Source: Siphonodentalium dalli
Lineage: Eukaryota; Mollusca; Scaphopoda; Gadilida; Siphonodentaliidae
Length of the DNA stretch: 64,000 nucleotides
Direction of reading: 5' to 3'
Assembly (NCBI GenBank): GCA_032622095.1
Contig: CP136068.1
Span: 124,317,989 to 124,381,988, forward strand
Part shown: in pieces, positions 23,145-35,600 of the stretch
Position numbering within the stretch: the stretch's first letter is position 1
Layout: each line of letters begins with the position of its first letter
Made by a program: the position numbers and the translations under genes
Notes under the pieces: generated by a model
What the model was told of the DNA's origin: nothing
Databases searched by the model: none
The model's input: the letters and a program-made list of their open reading frames with translations, nothing else

Positions 23145-23670
23145 TCTGCTAAATTTTCAATTGGTGAGGTGGTGGGGGTCTTCACAGGCCTATATAGGGG
23201 GAGCTGCTAAAACTTTCAATTGGTTGGAGGGGGTGGGGGTCTGCCTATATTATAAGTTCTGCTCAAATTTTCAATTGGTGAGGGGATTCTTACTTTATAA
23301 GCCTATAGCCGGGGAAGTTCTGCTCAAATTTTCAATTAGTGGGGGGGGGGGGGGGTGGTCTGCTCAAATTTTCAATTGGTTGGGGGGGGGGGTTACTTCA
23401 CATGCATATAGGGTAAGTTCTCAAATTTTCAATTGGTGGGTGGGGGTTTCTTTACAGGCATATAGGGTAAGTTCTGCTCAAATTTTCGATTGGTGGGTGG
23501 GGGTTTCTTTTCAGGCATATAGGGTAAGTTCTGCTCAAATTTTCAATACGTGGGGTACGGGTTTCTAACCTTACAGGCCTGTAGGGTAAGTTCTGCTCAA
23601 ATTTTCAATATGTGGGGGGGGGGGGGGTCTTTACAGGCCTATAGGGTAAGTTATGCTCCAATTTTCAATT
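23145..23670 (+). repeat. Minisatellite of ~55-70 base units with splice-like motifs
   Basis: About nine units contain GCTCAAATTTTCAATTGGTG followed by a G run. The later units (from about 23400) have the pattern TTTCTTTACAGGCATATAGG then GTAAGTTCTGCTC. G runs reach 14 at about 23341-23354. The glycine/tryptophan-rich frame at 23161-23568 is the translated repeat. Confidence 0.82.
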
Positions 23671-24024
23671 CTGTCAAATAAAATTATAAACTTAAACTAC
23701 TTTGAACTCTATCATGTGATCGCCGGTCGTTTTATGTCAGAACCCATTGTTGATCCCATAAACAATTTCCCTGTCTATTCAAAATGGTACTGCTATGAAT
23801 GAGATCCAATACTTGGGCAGTTGGCAGGTATATGATATTCAAAACTCTTTAATATATGTTAATGCACTGTTTTATCGCTTTCAAATGACTAATTTGAAGG
23901 AAAAAAGTGTAAAAAAAAAAAAAAACCTGCCTGTCTGGAAAATTTTCCCCATGTTATCGGAAACAGACATGTTTTTTTTTTTTGGCCTTACCTGATTGGA
24001 TAAAGCGAACAGCTTCAATCGGAG

Positions 24025-24097
24025 ACGACTATTTGTTAAATGTTTGGCGACCGCCATTCAAACGACTATTTGTTAAATGTTTGGCGACCGCCATTCA
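24025..24097. repeat. Two-unit tandem duplication of ~36 bases
   Basis: ACGACTATTTGTTAAATGTT and the following GGCGACCGCCATTCA occur twice in direct order (24025-24060 and 24062-24097) with no visible mismatch, indicating a recent duplication. Confidence 0.8.
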
Positions 24098-24569
24098 GAG
24101 AAGGCAAATACGGAAAAACGATTCACAACTCTTCTTTGGAAGCACCTCGTGTAACATTACAGTTATACAAATATGGTTGTCCATTTTTCGTTCCGTACAT
24201 TCCAACAGATAGATGTTACACTGAAATCCCATTAAGAACGTACCATTAATCCCCGGCTAAATGCAACCAATCAGATTATCGCCTGCACACGGATATTTGC
24301 GAACACAATTGTGACCGGAACTACCTCAGATTTTATGAAGATTTACTTTTCGATTTTGATAATCATTTCTTACCGTTTTTCATGGTAAATTGACCAAAAC
24401 AAATTGATTTTGAATCGCTCAAAAGGTATTAAAGTCGTGGTGAGTCGTTGAGTTTTTTGCTTCTTTGTAGACGTGATAGTGGTACACAACTAATGAAAAA
24501 AAATTGTGAAATGCGCTTTTTTCGTGGTATGGCGATACTCACATGAGGCGTGTAAATCACATTAAAAAT

Positions 24570-25918
24570 TAGTGCTGAAACGGATATCCGGTTGATAACC
24601 GGCTACCGTCGGCAACCGGTTGAACTACGATCAACCGGTTAACCGCTATGTAATACACACATGCAATGCCACTGATAAAAACTAACGTATTCAGGTATTT
24701 AATCGGCACCAGACTGATAACAGTAGCTTTTAAACACAGGTACTTTATCAATTTTGCTACAAATATTATCACTCAGAGGGGTATACATTCGAAATTACGC
24801 GTATCAAAAGTCAGAATCTGATGCCAGATCAAAAGTCTTCCATGAATGGCAGATTACATAGTCTGGCATTGGCGGATAAACATCAAATATGCATGACGTC
24901 ATCTTTGATTTCCGATGTCCGGTAAAACATGTGCACTGACGCCACTGGGTCATCGGCAAAGATCAATACAATCGTGTTCACTGCAGTATACGGCGGGGTC
25001 ATTTGACATCTACTCTCCAACTGACTACTTGTAGACAGTATCATGGATACCCAAGAGTCAAGAAATGAGTAAATCAGATGTCTGGGGCCTCTGGGCACAT
25101 TTCAAAGAGAAATTGGCAGAATGCAAACTCTGTAGAACCAATCCTATTTACATACGCTCGGTCTATACTTCTAACATTACTAAGTTTGAGTAATCTCAGT
25201 CGATGAAGTTCAAATGAACTCGCATCAAAGTGGTGTTGTTTGCATCCTAATGACTAATTCTCAGCATTTGATTGTCTTCTAACAGAAAACCCTGTTTTCA
25301 GGAGGTTTTCAGCTGTTTTTTTAATTTTTATTTGTTAACTACATAAAGTTCATGAAACTTCATAATTGTGTTTATCGGTCGTCAGTCATCATATCCATCT
25401 CAAATCGCCAAAGAACACCCAGCAGTTATAATACCTGAGTCACGTGACTTAATAATCGGCCAGTCCTGTAATCGCTATAACAATAAAACAAACTGCCGAT
25501 ATTTGCATGTACGAACATGTACCGTATATAGGTCACACAATATTCTTCCCAAAACGAGCCTGAGAACGATAAGTCAGGTAGCAGTCGCAACTGCAGTACA
25601 AACAGGTCAAGCATGACACGTCTATTTATATACACTGCGAATTTTAGTTCAGTGTGTCATCTGCCAAGTTGTCAACACATGGCTTTGTGACGTTCGTGTT
25701 AGATGATTTAGATTTGTTTAATACAAGCTCTGTCTGTGTAAACATTACGCGAGTTTGCCATACAGTTAATAAATAAAATTATGCTGATATATTGGTACAT
25801 ATTATGGTGTAATTAATCAGTGTAAAGTCATAGGTTGAAAATAGCGGATAGCCGGTTATGATCCGGTTACACGTCGTGGTTAAACGGCTACAAAAATAGG
25901 TCAACCGTTTCAGCACTA
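24570..25918. mobile_element. Non-autonomous hAT element, nested in a TIR
   Basis: Ends are TAGTGCTGAAACGG and, inverted, CCGTTTCAGCACTA. An exact 8-base duplication TTAAAAAT borders both ends (24562-24569 and 25919-25926), as expected for hAT transposition. Subterminal regions are rich in ACCGGTT words in both orientations (for example ATCCGGTTGATAACCGG), a plausible transposase-binding array. No transposase frame is present in its 1349 bases. It sits inside the right inverted repeat of the 21744-25993 element and is therefore younger. Confidence 0.88.
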
Positions 25919-25999
25919 TTAAAAATGTAGCTCAATCGGGCTACAGAAGACAAAACGAGCTACGTAGACCGTTTTGGATGTGTGCCCGACCTGTGGAAG

Positions 26000-26574
26000 G
26001 CAGATATCTTCGATTTTAATTCAGTCAGACTCATACTCACAGTCTTAACAACTTAACAAGTTTAATCCACATGGAGTGATATAGTAAGGTATTACTTAGG
26101 CTGAAGGGGTCACTCTCACCAAAAAAATAATAACGATCTGATAACGATCGTACTATCATCGTAGTACTCCGTGTAAATGTTGCCGAAATCATTTACGGAA
26201 GTTTAAGTAACAAGAGTAAGTAATAAGAAGCCGCTTAGAAGCGATTTGGACAGTTGGTTGTGTATTCATATACCCCAAACACCCGTTTGATTACCGGTGT
26301 CTTTTCTAGACATGAAACCAACAACTACACTCTGTGTCAGTCTGCGAATCACTTGCTACACATTCAATGCCAATTTCCTTTGGCGCCGGCCTTACATGAA
26401 AGGTTGCGAGTCCGTGACGTTCCGACTGCACGCTCACCACGGCACTTATCAAGGCAATCAAGTCTAGACTTTTACTACCGTACGTCATCAATAGTCTGTT
26501 TGTTTTGTTGAAACTGTCCCCCTTTGTCATTATCATTAGTTAGTCTCAAAGCAATGGCAGCAGACCTACAAAAA
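26000..26574. other. Non-coding, nothing recognised
   Basis: A + strand frame at 26254-26511 has no recognisable domain. Confidence 0.4.
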
Positions 26575-26784
26575 GGAAATCGGACTTTTGGGGACATTTT
26601 GTCCTAATTGAAGGATGACGAAAAAAAGAAGAAATAGGCGGAATGCAAGGCCTGCCGAACGCGATTCGTTTATTCTGGATCAACATCCAATATGAAGTCG
26701 CACATCCAGAAAAAACACATAGGCCTACTGGGAGTGCGAACTCCGAGTGTATCTAGTGATGTGTTCGATAACTTTATTTCATAA
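26575..26784 (+). pseudogene. Decayed BED zinc-finger (hAT transposase or ZBED-like)
   Basis: Across frames the + strand reads SDFWGHFVLIEG, then after a stop AECKACRTRFVYSGSTSN followed by MKSHIQKKH. This gives W-x-x-F ... C-x-x-C ... H-x(4)-H, the BED finger signature used for DNA binding by hAT transposases and ZBED proteins. A frameshift and an in-frame TAG (26635-26637) break it, and the second part ends at TAA 26782-26784. Given the hAT ends close by, a remnant of an autonomous hAT copy is the simplest reading. Confidence 0.75.
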
Positions 26785-27296
26785 ACACTGGCTGGGGCTT
26801 GTGTAACGAATCACGGCGATTTAATTTTGTTTGAATTATTTATTAAATAATTGAAGTAACATCGTGAAGCCACTGTGATTAATACATACATGTACCTACC
26901 TATACCCAAACACTCGTAAACATTACTAAACAACAGTTTACCTACCTTCAGTGCCTTGTAGTACACATGTTTGGGATAATCATGCCCGGGATATCCACGA
27001 GGAAGGAACTACTAGTATAAGGTTTTGCAAGCAAGCGTTGTTTATGCGGAATTCCCGTAAACATCGATATACTAGCGCAATACTAATATATATTATACTG
27101 TATTTTAGTTTGTTTGGGCTCAAAACTGAATTAATTTATACACATTTACCACTATTTGATCGCCGTAATGGGACCGCATTGTACGACCAAGACATCGTTT
27201 GTGATTGCATGTATATCAACGTTTCCGTGACGCGTAATCAACACTTGTTTTGCCGATATAGTGACCAGTGTATTCAATCTCATACTTAGGGTAATG
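26785..27296. other. Non-coding, possibly the body of the decayed hAT copy
   Basis: It lies between the BED remnant and a hAT 3' end. The frame at 26951-27289 shows no hAT transposase motif that I recognise. Confidence 0.35.
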
Positions 27297-27377
27297 ATGG
27301 TCGCGGTTAACCGGTTATGATTAGGTTAATGCCCGCGGATAACCGGTTAGGAAAAAACCCCAACCGTCTCAGCACTA
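27297..27377. mobile_element. Solitary hAT terminus
   Basis: CGCGGTTAACCGGTTATGAT ... GATAACCGGTTAGG ... CAACCGTCTCAGCACTA is a diverged match to the last 90 bases of the 24570-25918 element. No matching left end with a duplication was found, so this is an orphan end. Confidence 0.65.
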
Positions 27378-28178
27378 TCTTATATCTGTGGAACTTTTAA
27401 CGAGATCTTTGTGGACATATTATTTTTTCAACGTTTGCTGTGACCACCGCTGCAGGTAATAGACTGCGGTATCATAACCGGACAGTATCGTAGCTCCAGC
27501 GCAAACGACCGCCTTGATACTGCGGTGGATACAATGTACTACCCATAATACCATGGTCATTACCGGTGTCTCACCCCGTTTATCAGGTAATTACTTTGAG
27601 GATAGTGGTAATATATTGTATCATCATCGTGTATGACTAGGGTTTACCTTACTTTCACTACATGTTCCCATGCAAGTTTGTAGTTTTCAGTTTTTCCATA
27701 ACTTGATCACTAGCACATACTACCAGTACTAGTCATGTGTAAACGTACATTTTTTGGCTTGATTGTGGAAGTCTATAACCACTGCATGATCAGTTCTCAA
27801 AGTGGCAGTCAGGAGACAAACATCTTAGTATTCTTACTACATGTAGATTCAAGAACACATGGAATTGTTGTTATTACAATGTTGCACTTCTGGGAAGATA
27901 GCGACGATTCAATGTATTTTTCTGTTTGATGAATCAATTTTCGCCACATGAAAAGAGTCAAGACCTTGCAGTCATTAATATTTTAGGCTTACTTTCCACC
28001 CATAATGCAATGGAACATCCTAGGAGGCACTCTTGTGATGCTTTTGCAAAGGTTGATTTCACTAAACCTCACCTCCCAGGGCCCAACACAGGTGCAATTG
28101 GTTTTCGGTATTCCCATTATTTCACAAACATTTTGGATGTATTGTCAGTTTGGACGATGATAACATTGAAATTATTAT
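27378..28178. other. Non-coding, nothing recognised
   Basis: Frames at 27735-28180 on the + strand have no recognisable domain. They could be chance. Confidence 0.35.
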
Positions 28179-28820
28179 GATTTCAATATAGTTCAAATCT
28201 GTTTGTACTAAAACCAGCTAAAATATTGGGATAGCGAGATGCTAGATTTTGGTATGAGAAAATCCCTGATTCCCTATATCCTTTATATGACATGAGCTAC
28301 ACACAGGTTTTTTTTGCGGGAATTGTAGTCTATTTTACCTAACAAATCAATAGTGATGCTATACATATCTTATGGCCACAATAATGTATAATAATCTAAG
28401 TTTCATTTTAATTTACTCATAGAATATTCAGGTTTATTAGGACAATCATCGATTGTTTATGTTTAAAATGAGAGTCGAAGTGTTCCGAAGTTTAATCGGT
28501 ATTGTTCGGCTTCTATGCCAAAAATCCAGTCCACCCAAAATCACCCATAAACAATTGGGTACGCCCGTACACAACAGATCGCCGACAAAAATATGTAGAC
28601 ACTGAAGTAATTGTCTTTTTTCACATTAAATTACCACTTTTAATTGACAACTGATGTGGTGTTCAGAACAAATATCATGTCTTCTATGGAATAAATTGTT
28701 TATTGTCGCAATTGTGATACTTGATTACATTTAATTGTGGTTTTATGTGAGCTGGTCACTCGCTATCCCAATATCTTAGCTTGGTTTTATTACGAGCAGA
28801 CTTTGACTGGATTTCAATAG
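28179..28820. mobile_element. ~640-base element with ~60-base inverted ends
   Basis: Left end GATTTCAATATAGTTCAAAT ... AAAACCAGCTAAAATATTGG ... GATAGCGAG. The right end is its inverse: CTCGCTATCCCAATATCTTA ... GGTTTTATTACGAGCAGACT ... GGATTTCAATAG. The arms align with several mismatches. No coding frame inside. Family unassigned. Confidence 0.65.
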
Positions 28821-29550
28821 TGTTGTTCAAAATAACTATGAAATATCGTAGTTGACTAGTCGACAGCCCTTACATGTAGTCGACAACAATGCGACACCAA
28901 CTATATATTGGTGTTATATTTACATGGGGCGACGGTAATTATTGATGTAGTGTCATGTATTTAGTACTATTTACATGTACATTGTTTACTCATAAAAGGC
29001 CATTAGCCCATCACATGACAGGCTTTTGGTCCAGGAGCGAAAAATTGTGCGAGTTTTGCGGACAGGTATGTGAAAGCTCCAGTGATAACAGTAGCGACCA
29101 AAACCATCCGCTAAACAATGCGCGTGCACATGCATGAAGCAGGCATATGTGAATGCAGCTTGAACCGCTCTTGTGAAGTGCCTTTAAAATGGCAGCAGGC
29201 AATAGACTCGGCATTGCTCAACAGCTGGGGTAATAAATTATAATGTGAAGCGCTCAGGGCCCATTCGGTATTGGGGATAACCGCTATATACTAGAAAGCA
29301 TATTATTATTAATATACCGGTATTATTATTATTATTTTTTATAAAACCATAAAAAACTATTTCAACTTATAGATGTAGGGGTAGCTAAATGTCTTTGTTG
29401 TGTTTTTTGTCTGAGCAGATCAGAACTGCACCAGAGCCCTGTTAACTAAACTGACCTTCAGATATGAAACTATTGAATTGGCTGAATACTGGATTGCTAT
29501 TTTAATTGTGTATCAATATTAAATGTTAACTTAAACTTTATGATTTGCAG
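28821..29550. other. Upstream side of the ankyrin gene, first exon not found
   Basis: The ankyrin gene must have a coding exon 5' of 29551, encoding the start (ANKRD28 begins with a nine-residue exon). A short ATG frame at 29189-29232 has the wrong phase to splice to 29551. No promoter motif can be supported. Confidence 0.35.
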
Positions 29551-29634
29551 CCACCTCTTGTTCAAGCTTGTTTCCATGGAGACCCAGATGAAGTTCGGGC
29601 ATTATTGTACAAAAAAGAAGATGTTAATTACCAA
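29551..29634 (+). CDS. ANKRD28: Ankyrin gene, exon a
   Basis: Acceptor TGATTTGCAG and donor CAA|GTGAGT bound 28 codons, phase 0 at both ends. It encodes [20 protein letters not shown] followed by KKEDVNYQ. This matches the capping segment that precedes the first full repeat in ANKRD28 (P-LVQ-x(3)-GDPDEVRAL). The preceding in-frame codon in the genome is intronic, so translation starts in an upstream exon. Confidence 0.93.
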
Positions 29635-32600
29635 GTGAGTATCGTAGCAGTGTGTATGAATTGTCTTCTGATCAGAATGTTTTACCAACGACCTGCTAAT
29701 TATGGAAAGAGCTTGTCCATCCATCTGTCCATCGTCTGTCCATCCATCCGAGCTTTTATTCCTACACTTTGCGGTTAATTAATTTTAAACTTGACACAAA
29801 TATTTAGTACCAAGGGAACCTGTGCACCTGCGATTATCAGGGCTGTCAGACTTTTTTTTTGGTTGAATTATCGCCATTTTTCAACTTAGAAAATGTTATA
29901 AAAATTCATAATTTTGTCCGAGCTTTTACGTCTACATTTTTCTGTCAATTGTTTTTAAACTTGGCACATTTATTTAGTACCAAGGGAACATGTGCACCTG
30001 CGATTATGAGGTCCGTCTGCCTTAATTTTGGTGGAGCTATCCCCCTCTTTAGACTTAGAACATTTTCCCAACATGCAGAACTTTGTCCGAGCTTGTATTC
30101 CTACATTTTCGGATCAATTTTTTGTACAACTTGGCACATTGGGACAGCCAACCTCTAGTTCATGACTTTTTCCAATTGTTTCGTTTACAGATAATGATAG
30201 TCATCTACATGTATATCCAATATCCATATGATATAGGCAAAAGTTTGATAATGAAATGAATCTGCTCACCTGTAGGCGGAAGTTTGATATTCTTGATCTA
30301 AACATGACAATTACTACTTTCATACTTTTATAAGTGGTGCTATTAATCAGATTAAACTATTTTATAAACCAGCAATTTATTTGGTAGTCTTTAATAAATA
30401 AATGATCGTGATACCAATATGCAATAATGCCAGATGATTAGATAATCATTTAACACCCCTAATTTACTATTTTGACACTTGCTGGGGAATTCCAGTTTGA
30501 ACCAGGCATCACTATATATGGAATTTGATGTGTAGAATATAAATAGATTTCAAAAATTTAAATCTAATACACAATTGCTGTGAAAGTGACTGTGATCGAG
30601 TGGTTTCGAGGTATCGGCAGGAATTTCTCCAAAACCGAACGTGAATGGGGAATTTCGCGGAAGCAGATTCGATCTTGGGAGCGTGATTACGATAAACTCA
30701 AACCCCTATCCAAGGGTAAAACGGCCCAAATTAAGAAACAACACCCCGTTAAAATTTGTTTTGTTCCCCTAATTAATTATTCAATGTCATAAATTTACCA
30801 TGGTTAAGGCCTACCATAAATCAATATAACACCTTTCATGCATTGATGTACACAATGTTGAGTTATGTAACCGCATAAGCTGTATTGTTTTCTCATTCTG
30901 AATAGCGATTGGATTTCTCAGTTAAATTTAACGCCCACTTTCCATTGATTGACATAATTATGAAGCACAACATTCTTGTTTTAATGTCAACAGAAACTTA
31001 ATATTTTACGGAATGCAGGACTCCATTTACGAAACGATTATCGGAATATAAATCCCCATTGTAATTCCCAAATAATTTATCTAGACAAAGTTTTACATAC
31101 GTTTCTAGGCCTATATATATTATTATACTGTGTTATGTATCACATGTGTTATTTTGACTGTTCGTTTCTGTGCATATTTTCTGTGTAAGATTTCCAATTC
31201 AACGTTAATTCTGTATCGACCAGTGCGAAACCGAAACTAAATGTGGGGAAATCCCAGCTTTCTGGTAAAGTTTTCGTATACCTCGAAATGCAGAAATGAG
31301 ATATGTTCGATGATGACATCCGAAATACTCAAATTTTCCTTGGTATAAGACCACCCATGCCTTTTCAAGCTATTTATTCCCTAGGCCCCCTGGTCTTATA
31401 CCCGCGAGAATACGGTAACTCCAATCATTGAAAGGTGGATTCCTCAAAATGTTTACACCTGAAGCAAAAGAAATAGTAATTTTGGGGTGTTAAAATGGAC
31501 AGGTCATTTTGAATGCTTCATTTGTAAATGCGACCAATGACCACAGATTCCCTGTTGTGCCAGTATAAAAAACCTGGACTATATCATAGTCTCAACTGGC
31601 GAATAAGGCTGTAGGTATTTATCCATTTCTATACTAAATGGATTCTCCAACCCAGTTATAACAGTATACATGTATATTGGAATGGTCTATTATTCATTTG
31701 GAGGGGTTTTCAAGAAAAATAAGCAGACAAAAGATCAAATAAGTGCAGAAGGAGTCCTATTTATTGGAGTGAAATGTTCAGATAATATATAAAGTTCAAC
31801 AAATGACCTACCGGTACATGTGTTGAACTTATTATCGGAACATATTCAGAGGGAACTACCGGGTACTCATCAATGAGTATCAAAAGGGTTAACAATAGCA
31901 ATGTATTTGAAAATTTATCTTATGATTTATCTTGTCTGCTTTTAATTACGAGTGTCAAAATATGAATACGAGGGGGCTGGTGATGTCTACAGTTGGTGCA
32001 GATACAGTAATGGTATGCCCTATACAACTGTCACTGGCTCCAAAAAGCTTGTCGCCAAAACTTTAGCCATTTCCATATTTTATTTAGCCACTTGAAAATT
32101 AGTTTAGCCACTTTGTCTAGGCTTTATTTGGCATTTAATCACATACATTCCATATACATTGATTTTATTACAACATGAATTATATCAAACTTGACAACAA
32201 ACTGGAGTCATTATCGTCGGAGAATGAGGCGTGTAATGACTATAATGTATATACATATGTACCACCTTGGTAATCAAAATGGGTTGACCATGAGCCCTTC
32301 TCAGAAATTGTTTTATAACACCATAGCGTAGGTTGGGATTATATTAATCGGACACCAATGCAAATATTTTTTCTGCCTGCCATTGACTGTGGAAGTGTCT
32401 GACCATTCGCCAGGGGGAAATTGCCTGTAGCCAAATTTTTCACCATATGGTGATTATGTTTAGCCATGTCTGTTGTTTTTTTCGCAAATGGTTAAAATGG
32501 TTATCGGCAACGCGAACACTCTGTAGTATTAATTGAGGCATCTCTGTGTATATACATGTAGTTCAAGGCCAGTGAGCAGAAATCAGTTGTCTGGAAATGA

Positions 32601-35600
32601 CATACCATACTTTTCTGGATTACATGTATGGCTCACAAAGCCAAATTATGCTTTAATGTCATGAAACAAATGATGTCATGACATCTTAACTTGTTTTCAC
32701 TTAGCTAACCAAAAAATTTGATCTAAATGATACTGTTTATTTTATTTATAACAACTCTTTATAAATAAATAGTTTAATTGTTCATTTTCACACAAGAGTT
32801 GTGAGGTAGCAAATTTTTTCTCGAAAAAGTGGTCTCAGTTTAAAATTTTCAATTTCAATGACAGTCTATTGTAAATTTAAAATGTATGACATCACATGTA
32901 CATGCGCCTATTGCCAATACACGACTCCAGCTCGGTGCTGTATGCCGAGCGTGGTCATTCTACAATAGATTACTCACAGACTCAACAGCAGAAAAATTGC
33001 TATGCTACGGACTGCTAATATCACGGTTGTAATTGTAGGATGGAGAGAAAAGGACGCCGTTGCATGCGGCAGCCTACTGTGGTGAATCGGAGATATCTGA
33101 GTTGCTTATTATGAGTGGAGCTCGGGTTAATACAAAAGATAACAGATGGCTTACTCCTCTCCATAGAGCATGTTGTTCAAAAAATGAGGTAAGGACTCCT
33201 TTTAATCTTAGTCGTACTGTACTAAATCAGTTACCACAATGTCAGATGTCAACCCTTGAAATTAAGACAAATGTCCCACAGTAAATTTAATGCTGTGGCA
33301 TGTTAGATCCCACATGTTGCCAAGGCGTTTTCCACAGCATTACCTATTGCCATGGCCAATTTCGAGGATTGTGATGTGTAACATAACATTGATATAATGC
33401 GGTGTTCCCGTTTTCGTTATTGGATATTGGATTGCAGCCATGTGGGTAATAAACTCATTGTAATTTCAATATAATTACTTCACAGCGTTTGGTACATGTA
33501 TTTTAAATATGAGGCATAGACACACTGTTACACATAGACACACTGTTACACATAGACACACTGTTACACATAGACACAAACCAGTTACGATATACTGGTA
33601 TTACCAGATACGTAACAGATTGTTTCAGTATAATATGAGTATTGTCTGGTTGTTGCAAATTACATATACGTATATAATCTTGTAATGCAACCTACCCTGA
33701 ACATACATACAAGGTTCGTCCTTATTAGTCTGTAGCATGTATTCCCTTGGATGCATGAACATTGTTTTGTGGTACAATTCTAGATATTTTGAATTGTGCC
33801 ACATAAAAAATGTGGTACAATCAGTGCAGTGCTGCCAATGCCTCAAACTTAAATTTCAGAACACTCATCATTCAAACCACACATGAATTTGTTAATATCA
33901 TGCTATAGATTGGAGAAAGAGATATATCATGGCTACCTACTAATACTCAATTACTCTCAGGTGCCTAATAATTGTGATGGCCTAATAATAGTGATGGATG
34001 GTGATTTATGCTGAAAATAATATTAGTGATGGCAATTTCACTCTGTCTCAATGCCAAATAATAGTGATCATTGGAAATATTCTCCAAAATTAATAATCGT
34101 GCTGACACTATTATTAGGCACCTGAGAGTACATTGGAGATAGAACAAAAAGAACTCTTATCTGCAAAATTTTGCCAAAGAGGCAATGAAAAGGGGTCGCC
34201 ATTCAATACTGACAACATGTATGACATTACAGTTTGAAGAGAAGAACTGTTTGGTGGAAAATCATATCACGCACATCCACGCAGAGATAAAAACTGGGCT
34301 ATTATATAGCAGGTTGCATGTCGGTCACCATAAATTCGACCAAAACAAACAGTCGAATTACAAAAGAAATAAATCCACTGCACATCGCCGTGTATAGTAA
34401 TATTTGACCACAGAAACTGATTGTGGGACTCCACTTCGCGTCCTCCTACAATCAGTTTCTTTGTGGTCAAATTATACAGTAATGCCCAAAGTAATTGACC
34501 ACTTAACCACAGCAGAATTATGGGTAATTTTTCAGGATTTAGTCGGAAATATGGATTGTTGCCATTCATTGGAAAGCTCTCGGCGAGAGCTTTCCGATGA
34601 ATAGCAACAAGCCATATTTCCGACTAAATCCTGAAAAATTACCCATAATTCTGCTGTGGTCAATTACTTGGGCATTACTGTACTATACACGTCAATGCTC
34701 TGTGTATTTATTTCTTAGATATTATAATATTATATTGCCATGCAACCATCCGTCATTTGGTATAATATGGAATGAGCTTTCAATGAGATTATATTCACTT
34801 TGACCCATATAGCCATTCAAAGCAGGCTTTCCATTTCAAGTCATAAAATATACCAACAAACATTTATCAGTTGAAATTAAAATTTCTTGATAATTGTTAT
34901 AGCAATATAATGAAGTCTGATTGTTCTTTGTACACATTTCTAGTCAAGCAGAGAAGTTACTGGGAAATTAATTAAAACAATTTATCCCTTTATTTCACAA
35001 ATTAGACAGTACATGTAATTAGGATCGAGAGTCAAAAAATAAATTTCAGTATGCAGTTCAGTTCTGTCTTTTCTCTGATTCAAGTTGTTTTGTTTACAGA
35101 AAACAGTTGAAGCGCTACTTTGCCACAATGCAGATGTTAACGCCAGGGATAAAAACTGGCAAACACCACTGCATGTTGCTTCGGCAAATAATGCGGTAAA
35201 ATGTGCCGACTTTATCATTCCTCTACTGACCAATGTCAACACATCAGATCGAGTTGGTCGAACAAGTCTCCAACATGCCTCATTTAATGGCCATCTAGAG
35301 GTAAGACTTTTTTTTTTTTTAATATTTTTATTCAGATCTTTTTTACTTTCATCATATAACAATAGTGTTATTCAACAGTATAATATTTTTTGATATATAT
35401 GAACATACATGTATACATGCTTAAATGTCATTTGTATATATAGAGAAACAGAGTATATTGCAAGTAATCTTTAGATAATCAGTTAAATTTGAGAAATGTG
35501 GATACTTATAATCACTTATTTCTGAAGAGGTAAGACTTATTAACATTTTAACCCTCTCTTTCTATACTAAACACTCATTGACGAGTAGTTCCCTTTGGGC

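Larger units (their letters stand above)
21744..25993. mobile_element. 4.25 kb DNA element with ~215-base terminal inverted repeats
   Basis: The left end (21744 to about 21960) begins CAGGTCGGGCACACATCCAA. The right end, read in reverse from 25993, begins with the same bases and stays alignable for about 215 bases, including ACGGTCTACGTAG, GTAGCCCGATTGAGCTA, AGTTGTGTACCACTA and TCTACAAAGAAGCAAAAAA. TGGAA at 21739-21743 is repeated at 25994-25998, a 5-base target duplication. The right arm is split by a nested hAT element (24570-25918). Between the arms lie a minisatellite (23145-23670) and no recognisable transposase. The superfamily is not assigned: the duplication length and ends do not clearly match one I know. 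Confidence 0.82.

Noticed and set aside
29189-29232. ATG with a short frame and a GGGG|TAATA possible donor, considered as ankyrin first exon
   Set aside because: Splicing to 29551 would need phase 0, but this donor gives phase 2, and the residues do not resemble the family's N-terminus.
33515-33577. Regular short repeats considered as a CRISPR-like array
   Set aside because: Units are contiguous 18-base tandem copies without spacers, in a eukaryotic intron.
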